64,000 nt of DNA from Lachnospiraceae bacterium (GTDB taxonomy: Bacteria; Bacillota; Clostridia; Lachnospirales; Lachnospiraceae): positions 1-64,000 of the forward strand of contig JAGBEO010000022.1 of the NCBI GenBank assembly GCA_017936885.1. Direction: 5' to 3'. Positions 1 through 10,300 of the stretch are shown here, in pieces; within the stretch, counting starts at the first letter, position 1; every line of letters begins with the position of its first letter. The translations under genes were made by a program, and so were the position numbers. Under the pieces are notes generated by a model. That model saw nothing but the letters and a program-made list of their open reading frames with translations, ran no database searches and had not been told where the DNA came from.

Positions 1-108
1 CACCCTTCCATATTTTATTTTACTACTTCCCTAATTTGATAATGGTTCAAATTTCAGCCGAAATCAGCACGCAATTAAGCAAAACAGATATCTATTTTCT
101 TTAAAACA

Positions 109-117
109 TGCTATAAT
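109..117 (+). promoter_or_regulatory. Extended -10 promoter of the PocR-domain gene
   Basis: TATAAT at 112-117 is preceded by TG and one base, giving a TGnTATAAT extended -10 element. No good -35 hexamer lies 16-18 bp upstream, which is usual for extended -10 promoters. The start codon follows about 65 bases later behind an AAGGAGGG ribosome binding site. Confidence 0.5.
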
Positions 118-182
118 ATAAAAAAATTGTATATACAAACCATGATATTTCGCGTTTTCTGTATACTTTAAGGAGGGTTACC

Positions 183-956
183 ATGAAACTTACAGATTTT
201 ATGGACATGAGTACATTGCAGAAAATTCAGGATGCATTTTCCGATGCAACCGGACTTGCTGCGATTGCTGTTGATAACGACGGCAACTACATTACCAAGG
301 GAAGTAATTTCACAGACTTCTGCATGAAACTGACCCGCGGCTGTTCTGAGGGTGCCAATCGCTGTCAGAAATGTGATGCTACAGGTAAAGGCACTTATGA
401 ATGTCATGCAGGCCTGATGGATTTCTCTATCGACATTATATTAAACGGTGAGAAATTAGGCGCTGTAATCGGCGGACAGGTTCTTCCGAATGCGCCGGAC
501 GAAGATAAATTCAGAGCCATTGCAGAGGAACTGCATATTGATCCCAAAGCTTATATCAACGCTGTCAAGAAAGTTCCCGTACGTCCCGAGAAATCAATCC
601 GCGCTGCGGCTGATTTATTAGAAGATATCGTCAATCGGGTTGTATTGCAGGAATATATGAACGCTACAGAATACAAGAAGATTCTCGTATGGGAAAAGGA
701 ACTCGCAAACGCTACCGAAACCGTGGCTGCAATCAAGAAAAACACCAAAGAGTTAGAGTCCATTGCTTCCAAACAGACGATTATGGCTTTAAATGCTTCT
801 ATTGAAACTGCCAGAGTCGGTACGGCAGGCGCCGGATTCGGAATCATTGCCAAACAGATGGGGGACTTCTCCAAACAGTCTGCCGAGATTTATAAACAGA
901 TTACCGAAGATGCCAACAGGATATCTGAGTCAATCATTAAGATGAACAATGCATAG
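183..956 (+). CDS. PocR-domain sensor with a short chemoreceptor-like tail
   Basis: Seen: 257 residues with no signal peptide or membrane segment. Residues 5-165 resemble the PocR sensory domain, with clustered cysteines at 47, 54, 61, 64 and 74 that could bind metal or a redox group. Residues about 192-257 resemble the tip of a methyl-accepting chemotaxis protein signalling hairpin, around the ETARVGTAGAGFG segment (208-220). Family knowledge: PocR domains are proposed to sense small hydrocarbon derivatives such as propanediol. Inference: a cytosolic ligand sensor that could contact a chemotaxis-type CheA/CheW array; the signalling helix is far shorter than in a normal receptor. It stands alone, with a strong SD (AAGGAGGG) fixing the start and a terminator downstream. 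Confidence 0.8.
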   Translation: MKLTDFMDMSTLQKIQDAFSDATGLAAIAVDNDGNYITKGSNFTDFCMKLTRGCSEGANRCQKCDATGKGTYECHAGLMDFSIDIILNGEKLGAVIGGQVLPNAPDEDKFRAIAEELHIDPKAYINAVKKVPVRPEKSIRAAADLLEDIVNRVVLQEYMNATEYKKILVWEKELANATETVAAIKKNTKELESIASKQTIMALNASIETARVGTAGAGFGIIAKQMGDFSKQSAEIYKQITEDANRISESIIKMNNA

Positions 957-995
957 GTTAAGAACCAAATCTATACCGGAAAACGGATTATAAAT

Positions 996-1066
996 AAAGG
1001 GACTGTCACGCCAGCCTTGTGAACATATCATAATGTACTCATTGCTTAGTGTAACAGTCTCTTTTA
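996..1066. terminator. Bidirectional terminator between the PocR gene and the C39-like gene
   Basis: Eleven-base arms AAAGGGACTGT (996-1006) and ACAGTCTCTTT (1054-1064) pair with one G-T wobble around a long loop. T-rich or A-rich flanks lie on both sides, so the hairpin can serve both convergent genes. Confidence 0.65.
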
Positions 1067-1093
1067 ATTGTATGTGCTCAAATTCGTTTTATA

Positions 1094-1765
1094 CTATTCT
1101 GTTATTATCTCCAAATAACCAACCACCTTGGTAAGATCAAATTCCTTCAATATTCCTAAATTCGGATCATAGTATTTACCGTCAAATCCAACCAGATAAT
1201 GGCTGTATCTGCCCATTCGCTCCATGATGATACAGCAATGCGGCAGCGTAACTTCTTTGCCCAACGTATATACAATCTTATCCGCATGGCGAATCCCCAG
1301 ATACTCCAGCGTGACAATCATTTTGCTCATGTTTGCCTGCCACTCTCTGCACTTCATAATATCGCTGGCTTCATCCAATGTAGTTCCCGCAATCATGGCA
1401 ATACAAGACTGTCCGCATAATCCGTCCCAAGGCTGTGTCACCAGTTCCACACTGTCAATCTTGCGGATCGGATGCTCTACGCTGTAAGGACTGTTGCCGC
1501 CCACACCAGCCACATTACCTACAATCTCAATGGAAATCAGATATTTCTTACCAAGTTCTACTTTAGAAAGCGTGTCCTGATTTACCGGAATATCATAATA
1601 TCCCTGTCCTCTCGGTACCAGATCACAGATAAAGCAGACATCATCGAAACAAACTCTGACCGGTGCATCTCCGACCTTCTCACACACTTCCCATACATTA
1701 AACGGCACGGCAATGGTGTTCTCGTTCTCCCTAAATTCTACCGTACCTTCAAATTCATATTTCAT
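1094..1765 (-). CDS. DUF1905 domain fused to a C39-like cysteine peptidase domain
   Basis: Seen: 223 residues from the ATG at 1765, chosen because AAGGCGGG lies just upstream; an earlier in-frame codon at 1828 has no SD. Residues 1-85 match the DUF1905 beta-barrel pattern. The C-terminal half carries a papain-like signature: Gln111 ahead of CGQSC (Cys117), His189 in YSHYLVGFDG and Asp200 in KYYDPN. This is the Gln-Cys-His-Asp layout of C39-like peptidases. There is no signal peptide or transporter domain, so a cytosolic peptidase or peptidase-like binding role is inferred. Substrate unknown. The C39 bacteriocin-processing family normally sits on ABC exporters; none is nearby. Confidence 0.65.
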   Translation of the reverse strand: MKYEFEGTVEFRENENTIAVPFNVWEVCEKVGDAPVRVCFDDVCFICDLVPRGQGYYDIPVNQDTLSKVELGKKYLISIEIVGNVAGVGGNSPYSVEHPIRKIDSVELVTQPWDGLCGQSCIAMIAGTTLDEASDIMKCREWQANMSKMIVTLEYLGIRHADKIVYTLGKEVTLPHCCIIMERMGRYSHYLVGFDGKYYDPNLGILKEFDLTKVVGYLEIITE

Positions 1766-1856
1766 CTTATAACCCGCCTTTCTTCTCTTATTCGTTCTTC
1801 CCCATTGCACATATTGTAACACGAACAACCGTTACAAGACAACCTATGCATCTTAT

Positions 1857-2711
1857 TTAAAACATTAATTTCGAGGGTGCCGTTCCAACGATTTCCTTAA
1901 ACCGTCTGGCAAATGTTGAATAGTCATGAAAACCGCACTCATAACAGGCCTCCGATGCCGGCATGCCTGACAAAATCAGTCGTCTTGCCAATTGAACCCT
2001 CTTTTCATTGATATACTGATGAATCGAATATCCTGTCGCTTCCTTAAACTGCCTCATCAGATAATATTTGCTGATATAAAACTGATCCGCCAGAATATCC
2101 ACATTGATCTCATCCGCCAGATGCTCCCCGATGTAAGCAATCACATCCACTACCTTCTCATGATAAATCGCAGTCGTAATAAAAGCCTTAGGCTGTTCTA
2201 TACATTTTCTGTTAAACAAAACCATAAACTCTAAAAAAGCAGCTTTTAACAGCAAGTCCCCCAGGTATTCTCCGCTTTGTTTCTCGTTCTCCACCATCCG
2301 CAGAAGACAGCCCACAATCGCCTCATAGCTCTCCGGGGTAAAATGAACAACTCTGTTCTGTGACTGCTGTGCTTTCTCAAAACAGTTCTTCAAACTCTCT
2401 CCCCGTTCGCTCTTTTCTTCCAGAAATGCTTCGGACAAATATATAATATAACGATTATAAGGTACTGTACTGTCAATTTCCGGTTTATGGATCACATTGG
2501 CACCCACCAGCACAAAATCATGGGGTTTCAGATGATACGTCTTACCTTCAATCTTATAATCCACTTTACCTTCAACAAAATAAATAATCTTATAGAACTC
2601 ATGATAATGAAACGCAAATTCCTGTTCCTTGCAGTCTCTTATATGAAAAACCCGAAACGGTTCTGTCAGATATCCTGCTTTCTCATACTGCTCCATTCCC
2701 TTATCATTCAT
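1857..2711 (-). CDS. AraC-family regulator with an N-terminal cupin
   Basis: Seen: 284 residues from the ATG at 2711, which has GAGGA eight bases upstream inside the end of the preceding gene. Residues about 10-130 form a cupin-like ligand domain (HYHEFYKIIYFVEG). The last 100 residues hold two helix-turn-helix motifs typical of AraC/XylS proteins, ending in a CGFHDYSTFARRFKE motif. The start overlaps the stop of the muramidase gene by eight bases, so the two are probably translated together. Inference: a ligand-responsive activator, possibly sensing a sugar or cell-wall fragment given its muramidase neighbour. The ligand cannot be read from the sequence. Confidence 0.9.
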   Translation of the reverse strand: MNDKGMEQYEKAGYLTEPFRVFHIRDCKEQEFAFHYHEFYKIIYFVEGKVDYKIEGKTYHLKPHDFVLVGANVIHKPEIDSTVPYNRYIIYLSEAFLEEKSERGESLKNCFEKAQQSQNRVVHFTPESYEAIVGCLLRMVENEKQSGEYLGDLLLKAAFLEFMVLFNRKCIEQPKAFITTAIYHEKVVDVIAYIGEHLADEINVDILADQFYISKYYLMRQFKEATGYSIHQYINEKRVQLARRLILSGMPASEACYECGFHDYSTFARRFKEIVGTAPSKLMF

Positions 2712-3825
2712 CCGCCAAATCCTCAAAACTGATGTTAAGATCTACATTTCCGGTAATGCCGTCCACCGTACCCGTATCCGAATACTGCCATACCTTGAAC
2801 GCATAGGGGTAGTAAATCTCATCACTGTAATAAGCAATCCACTTGTCATATTCTTCCAACTGTTCTAAGTCTAACAGTAACATAAAGGTCTTCAGATTGC
2901 CGTAAATCATCGGTGTATAACCCGCCTCGCGAATCTTCTCACAAAATGCGATACAGTATTCCGTCCTCTCTTCTTTCGTCAAATCCGCGGTTCTGGCTTT
3001 CGAGTTAGATACAGCCTCAATATCAAGCACCACGGGATACTTCACGGAATAAGGCTCAATCGCATCCAATACATATCCGGCTTCTTCCTCTGCCTCTTCC
3101 ACACTGGTAGCCTGTGTAAAGAAATAGACACCTACATCGATATCGTTATCCAATGCCCCGTTAATATTATCTTCAAAGTTATCATCCTCCAGGATTTCGC
3201 CTTCCGTATACCCTCTGATTCCCAGTCTGATAAAAGCATACTCTACATCATCGCCGGCGACTTTCTCCCAGTCTACTTCTCCCTGATACTTAGAGACATC
3301 TATCCCTTTATGAGATATCACATTTCCGTTGGCATAGTAGCCCAGAATCCCTTCATCATCCAATGCAAATTGATTGAGGTCATATGTATGATGGGCAATC
3401 TCACTTGAAATCGGGAAGAAATAATACTGCCCTGCATCCGCCACCACGATTTCATCCGGAAAGAAATAGCGAAGCATCGCTGTAGTACCTTCTCCGGAAA
3501 TCATGAAGTCTTTCATCTTACCAAGGAACTCATCACTTACTTCCTCACTGGTTTCATCCTTCGCCGTTGTCACTGCATTGGCAATCAGCGCATCTACCTC
3601 TCCCTGCGTGTAAGTCATTTGCTCATCCATGCGGATTGCTTCCAATTCATTCATGACCACTGTGTTTTCCATCTGTATGGAGCGGCATTTGAATACCATC
3701 ACAAGCGTTATCGTGATGGATGCCAGTGTCACAAGGCATAAAATAATCGAACCGATCAGTGTTCCGTTTTCACTCTTCTTTCGCCTTTTCTTACGTCTTT
3801 TTCCCCGCAAATAATTATCCTGCAT
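2704..3825 (-). CDS. Membrane-anchored GH25 muramidase
   Basis: Seen: 373 residues. A very basic N-terminus (KRRKKRRKK) precedes one membrane segment at about 22-45, so the protein is a type II anchored enzyme with its bulk outside. A linker of about 125 residues leads to a GH25 domain (174-373). It begins GIDVSKYQG and has the catalytic DIE pair (Asp268, Glu270). Family knowledge: GH25 enzymes cleave the MurNAc-GlcNAc bond of peptidoglycan. The gene lies between yitT (18-base gap) and the AraC gene (8-base overlap), forming a likely three-gene operon. Anchoring rather than secretion suggests local wall remodelling. Confidence 0.92.
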   Translation of the reverse strand: MQDNYLRGKRRKKRRKKSENGTLIGSIILCLVTLASITITLVMVFKCRSIQMENTVVMNELEAIRMDEQMTYTQGEVDALIANAVTTAKDETSEEVSDEFLGKMKDFMISGEGTTAMLRYFFPDEIVVADAGQYYFFPISSEIAHHTYDLNQFALDDEGILGYYANGNVISHKGIDVSKYQGEVDWEKVAGDDVEYAFIRLGIRGYTEGEILEDDNFEDNINGALDNDIDVGVYFFTQATSVEEAEEEAGYVLDAIEPYSVKYPVVLDIEAVSNSKARTADLTKEERTEYCIAFCEKIREAGYTPMIYGNLKTFMLLLDLEQLEEYDKWIAYYSDEIYYPYAFKVWQYSDTGTVDGITGNVDLNISFEDLADE

Positions 3826-3843
3826 ACGCTCTCCTATCTGGTC

Positions 3844-4734
3844 TTACATTCGTTCACTAAAGTAACTCTTATATCCTTCTCCGAAAATCTCCGTTGCACT
3901 GGTTATAATCATAAAAGAATTCGGATCTTCGTCCTTTACAATTTCCTCAACACGTGGAGACGCTGTTTTCTTCATGGCACACATGATGACTTTCTTATCA
4001 TTTCCACTATATGCACCCCGGCCATTTATATATGTCACACCGATATCCAGATCTGCCAGAATGCGTTCCGCAATCTGCTCCGGCTTGCTGCTGATAATAT
4101 ACAGAAGCTTCGCTTCATCCCTGCCGTACAATACAAGATCCATTACCATTGATGCACACGCCACCGAAATTGCAGCGTATAAGGCCGCATTGATATCACG
4201 AAACAGGATACCCGACATGGTCACAATCACGGCATCGGATAAGAAGAAAATCTTACCGGTCTTTAAATGGGGTACTTTAAGTCTGATCGCCTTAACAATG
4301 ATATCCATTCCCCCGGTAGTTGCACCCACTCTGAAAATAACACCGATAGCCACTGCTGACAAGACACCGCCTGCCAATGCTGCTAACAGTGTATCATGAG
4401 TCGCGGCATCAAAGACTGATAAAATATTGGTAAAAACCGAAATCAGCGTGGTCGCATAGATGGACGATACTGTCAGCCCAAACCCGAATTTCCAGACTGC
4501 AAAGACCAGAATCGGTATATTCAAAAGCAATATCCATGTTCCGGTACTGACCGGCAGCAGCCTGCTTAATATAATGGAAATTCCTGTCACCCCGCCGGGC
4601 GCCATATTATTCGGATCAGTAAACAAACTAACCCCAACCGCATATATAAATGCAGCCGCTGTTATTATAATATATTTCTTTAGCAATTCTGTCTTGCTTT
4701 TTTTGATATTTTTCACATTTTTTTTCATTTTCAT
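3844..4734 (-). CDS. YitT-family membrane protein (DUF161 plus DUF2179)
   Basis: Seen: 296 residues from the ATG at 4734, which has AAAGGG nine bases upstream. A longer ATG at 4764 has no SD and would place the AGGAGG inside the coding region. Five or six membrane segments fill residues about 15-200, with the TTGGMDI motif of the family. A soluble DUF2179 domain occupies the last 80 residues. Function is unproven in the family; some members have been linked to lipid or substrate transport. It is the first gene of the apparent yitT - muramidase - AraC operon. No clear promoter was found upstream. Confidence 0.88.
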   Translation of the reverse strand: MKMKKNVKNIKKSKTELLKKYIIITAAAFIYAVGVSLFTDPNNMAPGGVTGISIILSRLLPVSTGTWILLLNIPILVFAVWKFGFGLTVSSIYATTLISVFTNILSVFDAATHDTLLAALAGGVLSAVAIGVIFRVGATTGGMDIIVKAIRLKVPHLKTGKIFFLSDAVIVTMSGILFRDINAALYAAISVACASMVMDLVLYGRDEAKLLYIISSKPEQIAERILADLDIGVTYINGRGAYSGNDKKVIMCAMKKTASPRVEEIVKDEDPNSFMIITSATEIFGEGYKSYFSERM

Positions 4735-4864
4735 AACTATATACCCTTTCCATCCTCCTGTCATACTTCATAATCATTAAGATTCAAACAATCTCTCACC
4801 TGCCCCTATCTCCAACAACACACATTCCCTTTTATTTTTTCCGCTTTTTCATTATTTCATAACA

Positions 4865-4897
4865 ACAAAATCCGCATACTGCCTATGCGGATTTTGT
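4865..4897 (-). terminator. Terminator of the threonine deaminase gene
   Basis: Perfect 14-base arms ACAAAATCCGCATA and TATGCGGATTTTGT enclose a five-base loop. On the minus strand the hairpin is followed by T-rich sequence, and it lies about 50 bases after the ilvA stop codon. Confidence 0.8.
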
Positions 4898-4948
4898 ATC
4901 AATCTTACTTGTCAAGTTATCATACAGTCGCTCACACTGTAAAAGTAT

Positions 4949-6172
4949 TTATATGCTTGCGCGCACCAGCTTCGGCTGGTATCCATTCTCATGCAGCGCA
5001 TTGATAATCTGATTCTTATGCTCGGTGCCGTATGCTTCCAATGTAATACGAAGTTCCACCGCCGCATTGCGGTTGATGGACACAAACTGATTATGCTCGA
5101 GCTTAATAACATTACCGCTCTGTTTGGCAATCACATCCGCTACTCTGGAAAGCTCGCCCGGCTTATCCGGCAGAAGTACCGATACCGTAAAGATTCTGTC
5201 TCGAAGCACCAGACCCTGCTGTACAACCGAAGACATCGTAATCACATCCATATTACCGCCGCTTAAAATAGAAACGATCTTCTTATTCTTAACATCCAGA
5301 TGCTTTAATGCAGCCACCGTAAGCAGTCCCGAATTCTCTACAATCATCTTGTGATTTTCCACCATATCCAGGAAAGAAACAACCAGTTCCTCATCCTCTA
5401 TGGTAATGATATCATCCAGATTCTTGCTGACATAAGGGAATATATTCACTCCCGGTGTCTTCACTGCGGTACCGTCCGCAATCGTGTTCACATGATCCAA
5501 GGTGAGCACCTTGCCCGCGCGAATAGACTCCTGCATACAATTGGCGCCTGCCGGTTCCACACCGATAACTTTAATCTTCGGGTTAAGGAGTTTTGCCAGT
5601 GTGGATACCCCTGTTGCCAGTCCGCCGCCGCCGATAGGCACCAGTATATAATCTACAAGAGGCAGTTCCTTAATAATCTCCATGGCAATGGTTCCCTGTC
5701 CCGTAGCCACATCCAAGTCATCAAAGGGATGCACGAAAGTATATCCCTTTTCCTCTGCCAATTGATAAGCATACGCACATGCCTCGTCATACACATCGCC
5801 ATATAACACCACTTCCGCACCGTAACCCTTAGTGCGGTTTACTTTGATGAGAGGCGTTGTGGTAGGCATTACAATCACAGCCTTAACACCGTAACATTTC
5901 GCCGCATAAGCAACCCCCTGTGCATGATTGCCCGCAGACGCGGTAATAAGCCCTTTCGCTCTCTCTTCCTCCGTCAAAGTACTGATCTTATAGTATGCTC
6001 CCCGCAGCTTATAGGCTCCGGTCAACTGCATATTCTCCGGCTTTAAATACACTTTATTGCCGGTCTGTGCACTAAAGTAATCGCTGTATACAAGTTTCGT
6101 CTCCGAGGCAACCTCTTTCACTACCTCATATGCTTCCTCAAATTTATCTAACGTTAATTCTTTCGTCCCCAT
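4949..6172 (-). CDS. ilvA: Threonine ammonia-lyase (threonine deaminase)
   Basis: Seen: 407 residues. The PLP lysine is Lys55 in TGAYKLRGAY, and the glycine loop for the PLP phosphate is PIGGGGLATG. A single C-terminal ACT domain occupies about residues 328-405. Family knowledge: the enzyme converts threonine to 2-oxobutyrate and ammonia. The length and single ACT domain fit the 400-residue class found in Gram-positives, which lies between the short catabolic TdcB and the biosynthetic IlvA with two ACT-like domains. The ACT domain implies allosteric control by an amino acid. The gene has its own terminator and stands apart from any branched-chain operon, so a catabolic role is equally possible. 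The leader carries the AGAGAAAGGCATGG motif also seen before two other genes here. Confidence 0.93.
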   Translation of the reverse strand: MGTKELTLDKFEEAYEVVKEVASETKLVYSDYFSAQTGNKVYLKPENMQLTGAYKLRGAYYKISTLTEEERAKGLITASAGNHAQGVAYAAKCYGVKAVIVMPTTTPLIKVNRTKGYGAEVVLYGDVYDEACAYAYQLAEEKGYTFVHPFDDLDVATGQGTIAMEIIKELPLVDYILVPIGGGGLATGVSTLAKLLNPKIKVIGVEPAGANCMQESIRAGKVLTLDHVNTIADGTAVKTPGVNIFPYVSKNLDDIITIEDEELVVSFLDMVENHKMIVENSGLLTVAALKHLDVKNKKIVSILSGGNMDVITMSSVVQQGLVLRDRIFTVSVLLPDKPGELSRVADVIAKQSGNVIKLEHNQFVSINRNAAVELRITLEAYGTEHKNQIINALHENGYQPKLVRASI

Positions 6173-6345
6173 ATTCCATGCCTTTCTCTCATCCTGCCTC
6201 TCCTACTATGTACCTGTCATATCTGACATACACCGTGCAGGACAATTATTTATTTGTTCCTTATTTTCCATATCTCTGCATCCGCACTCACAGACACCTT
6301 ACTTCTATTATAGTACGTCTGTCAAGCGGACATCTGTTACCGCAT

Positions 6346-7311
6346 CTATTCCTCTGTACCTTCTGTCACAGAGTCATCCTCTTCGCTGACATCAAAGAGA
6401 GCATCCACAAACTGGTCCGCATCAAATTTCTGCAAGTCGTCTATGGTTTCTCCCACACCGATATATTTCACGGGAATCTGCAATTCCGACTGGATGGCCA
6501 CCGCAATACCGCCCTTTGCAGTCCCGTCCATCTTCGTCAGGATAATGCCGGTAAGTTCTGCCACTTCGCCGAATTCCTTTGCCTGCTGTAAAGCATTCTG
6601 TCCTGTGGTGCCGTCCAGCACAACCAGATTCTCCCTGTGAGCATCGGGAAATTCTTTGTCGATGATACGGTTGATCTTCCTAAGTTCTTCCATCAGGTTC
6701 TTCTTATTATGAAGCCTGCCTGCCGTATCGCACAGAAGTACATCCGCATTACGCGCTTTGGCAGCATGCACGGCATCGAAAACAACACTTGCAGGATCAG
6801 AGCCTTCCGTACCGCCGATCATATCCACCCCGGCACGATTCGCCCATTCTCCCAATTGTTCCCCGGCCGCCGCACGGAACGTATCCGCCGCCGCTATCAG
6901 CACTTTACGCCCCTGGCCTTTGAGCTTACCCGCAAGCTTACCTACCGTAGTGGTTTTACCCACACCGTTAACTCCGATCACAAGAACCACTGACTGTTCG
7001 TGCTCGAAATCATAAGCGGTCTCACCTACCTGCATCTGCTCCTTAATATTGCGGATCAGGAATTCCTTGCATGCCGCAGGTTCTTTGATATGGTTCTCCT
7101 TTACCTGCTCTTTCAATTTCCCTAAAATTGCCTCCGTGGCACTGACACCGATATCACCCATAATCAGGATTTCTTCCAGTTCCTCATAGAAATCATCATC
7201 AATATTGGAAAAACCGCTGAATACGGAATCAATTCCATGTACGATATTGTTTCTGGTCTTAGTAAGACCTTCTTTTAAGCGGCTGAAAAAGCCTTTTTTC
7301 TCTTCACTCAT
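6346..7311 (-). CDS. ftsY: Signal recognition particle receptor FtsY
   Basis: Seen: 321 residues from the ATG at 7311, whose first base is the last base of the smc stop (TGATG). An alternative TTG one codon earlier is less likely. The N domain is at about 5-90. The GTPase G domain has GVNGVGKTT (G1, near 114-122), DTAGRL (G3) and TKMDG (G4). Family knowledge: FtsY docks the SRP-ribosome complex at the membrane for co-translational insertion. The acidic A domain of E. coli FtsY is missing, as is common in Gram-positives. The gene is translationally coupled to smc and is the last of the core cluster; ffh is not in this window. Confidence 0.97.
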   Translation of the reverse strand: MSEEKKGFFSRLKEGLTKTRNNIVHGIDSVFSGFSNIDDDFYEELEEILIMGDIGVSATEAILGKLKEQVKENHIKEPAACKEFLIRNIKEQMQVGETAYDFEHEQSVVLVIGVNGVGKTTTVGKLAGKLKGQGRKVLIAAADTFRAAAGEQLGEWANRAGVDMIGGTEGSDPASVVFDAVHAAKARNADVLLCDTAGRLHNKKNLMEELRKINRIIDKEFPDAHRENLVVLDGTTGQNALQQAKEFGEVAELTGIILTKMDGTAKGGIAVAIQSELQIPVKYIGVGETIDDLQKFDADQFVDALFDVSEEDDSVTEGTEE

Positions 7312-10300
7312 CAATCATCCAATTCCTTATCAATTAAATTTACGCTGACTAACGTTGACACACCTTTCTCCTGCATGGTAATACCGTACAGACGGTCTGC
7401 TTTCTCCATAGTGCCTCGTCTATGGGTAATGACAATAAACTGTGTATTCTTCGTCAGCTTATGTAAATACTTCGCAAATCGGGTTACATTATTCTCATCA
7501 AGCGCTGCCTCAATCTCATCCAGAAGACAGAATGGTGACGGTTTCAGATTCTGGATAGCGAATAACAGACAGATCGCAGTCAGAGACTTCTCACCACCGG
7601 ACATCTGCATCATATTGACAAGCTTCTTTCCCGGAGGCTGTGCAATAATGCGAATACCTGCCTCCAATACATCCTCGTCCTCAATCAGTTCCAGTGTACC
7701 TTTACCACCGCCGAACAATTCCTTGAATACCTTATCAAATTCTCTATTGATTTCCGCAAACTTTTCATTGAACTGCTTGCGCATGGAGGTATCCAGTTCC
7801 TCAATAATACCGACCAGGGTCTTCTCAGCCTCTACCAAATCATCATGCTGCGCTTTCAGGAACGTATAACGCTCCATCAGATTCTTATAATCTTCAATGG
7901 CATTTACATTGACATCGCCTAATTTCTTGATCTCATCTTTTAAGGCGCTGATGTCCTTCTTCATAGAAGGCAGATCATTCATTTCCTCGTTCTTAAGAGA
8001 TTCCGCATCGGAAAGGGTAATCTCATACTCATCCCACATGTAGTTGATCTGGGATTCGATGGATTCCTCCATCCGCTCTCTCTGACTGTTTAAACGATAA
8101 ACTTCTTTATCCAGCGCTGCCATACGTTCAGACAATTCTTCTCTGGTCGTAAAGAAATTTTTCTGCTTCGCAGAAAGCTGTTCTTTCTGTTCAATATCCT
8201 CTTTTAACTTCTTCTCCGCATCGGTCTGGGTCGTATGAGAAGCGGCAATGGTCTTCTCAATTTCAATAATACTTGCTTTTTTACGCTCCACTTCCTCCTT
8301 GCCCAGATGCAGTCCTTCCTGTACTTCGGCTAATTCCGCACTGTATCTGGCAATCTCCGCATCCACACGCTCCAGATTCTGTCTTTGGAAATCTGCGCTC
8401 TGGCGCATTTTCTCCACTTCCACATCCCATTCGGACACTTTGGCGGACTGTTCGGACTCCTCTGCACGTTTTTCTTCCAATGCCTTCTGGAATTCTGCGA
8501 TCTGCTTCTCTACCGTCTTCTCCAGTTTCTCGGAATCTTCAAGCTCTCTGACAATTTCATCCTTGCTGACCTGAATTTCCTTGATCTGCAGTGCGATGTC
8601 CTGTTCTTCGTTCTTTAACTCACCAAATCCTTCTTCCGTCTCACTCTTTTTATCCCGCGCCTGAAGCACATTCATTCGGGCTGTGTTCTGCTCAATAAAC
8701 TTACGCTGCAACTGTCCTTTAATATCTTCCAGTTCCAAACGCATTTTATTACGTTTCTGCTTTGTCTCTTCAATATCATTCAAAATCCGGTCGATATCTA
8801 TGACGTACTGTTTTACTTTCTTCTCCAGTTCTTCCATCTCCCGGCGCCTGCCTAAGAGATTGGAATTATTCTTAAAAGCACCGCCGCTGATGGCGCCGCC
8901 CGGAACAAGCAGTTCCCCTTCCAAAGTCACCATACGAATACCGTAATCAAATTTTCTGGCAATCTTCACGGCATTATCTACATTGTCCACCACCATGATA
9001 CGCCCTAACATGGCTTTTGCAACATTCTTGTACTTCTTATCGATCCTGACCAATTCATCCGCCATACCGATAACGCCTTTTTCTTTCAAGGCTTCAGGAT
9101 TTTTAAATTCCTGAGGATGGGTGATGCTGGTAAGCGGCAGAAAAGTGGCACGGCCCGCTCTTGCCTTTTTTAAGAAGCCGATCATGCGCTTGGCGGTCTC
9201 TTCATCCTCCGTAACGATATTCTGGATATTACCGCCCAGTGCGGTCTCAATAGCAGTCTCATATTTCGCCTCAGCCTGAATAATATCTGCTACGACACCA
9301 ATGATCCCTTTCTCACTGTCCTTCTGCTCCATAACAGCCTTCACACTGCCGCCGTATCCCTCATAGCGTTCTGTCAGGTTAGAAAGTGCCTCTAACTTGG
9401 ATTTCTGCTGATGATACAGTACCTGCGTATCCCGAAGCTTTTGATCCTTGCCGGAAAGTTCCTCACGGATTGCACTAAGCTGTTCCTCCATGCTTTCCTG
9501 TTGTTCGTTCAATCCACGGATCACTGCGTTGACAGCTTCAAATTCTTCTTCCAGTTTCTTGATATTTTCCACCTGCTCCGCTTCGTCTGACTTGGCACGC
9601 AGCAATCTGGAATTCAACTCTGCCTTGCGAATATTAATCTGCTCCAGCATGGTATCATAACGACCCATTTTGGATTTGATGGTAGCACGGTTATTTAAGG
9701 CATCAATAATGGTATTTTTACCACTTTCTATATTATTATTTAATTCCTCAATCTTACTCTGGGTAGCTTCTAACAGTTGTCTGGCTTCCGATCTCGCCTG
9801 TTCTAACTGCTCCAGTTTATCATCAATATCCTTTTTCTCTCTTGTGATACCGTCCTTCTCTTGATTTCTCTCATCAATTTGTCCATGAATACTGTGAATC
9901 CGGCTCTGCAGATGTTCCTCATTGCCCTCTGCGGAGTGAATCTGCTCTTTTAAGACATTGATCTCACCCTCCAGCTTGGAACGCATCACGCCGGTATCTG
10001 TCAGTGTCGATCTGGCTGTCTCAATTGCCTGATCCAACAGTTCAATCTGACTCTCGATCTGCTCGTATTCGGATTTGATATTTTCATACTTTGTGGTAGT
10101 ATCTTCCAAGTCACCGGTTGCGATACGGAGTTTGCCGTCCACCTCGGAAAGCTGCTCCCTGATACGCACATTTTCCAGTAAGAAAACATTCACATCCAGT
10201 GTCTTTAATTCTTCCTTTTTCTTCAGATAAATCTTAGCTTTCTCAGACTGCCGTTCCAAAGGTCCTGTCTGTTTCTCCAACTCTGCCAGAATATCATTGA

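Noticed and set aside
6173-6345. Possible T-box or other riboswitch before ilvA
   Set aside because: The T-box core motif and a long leader are absent; only 173 bases separate the genes.
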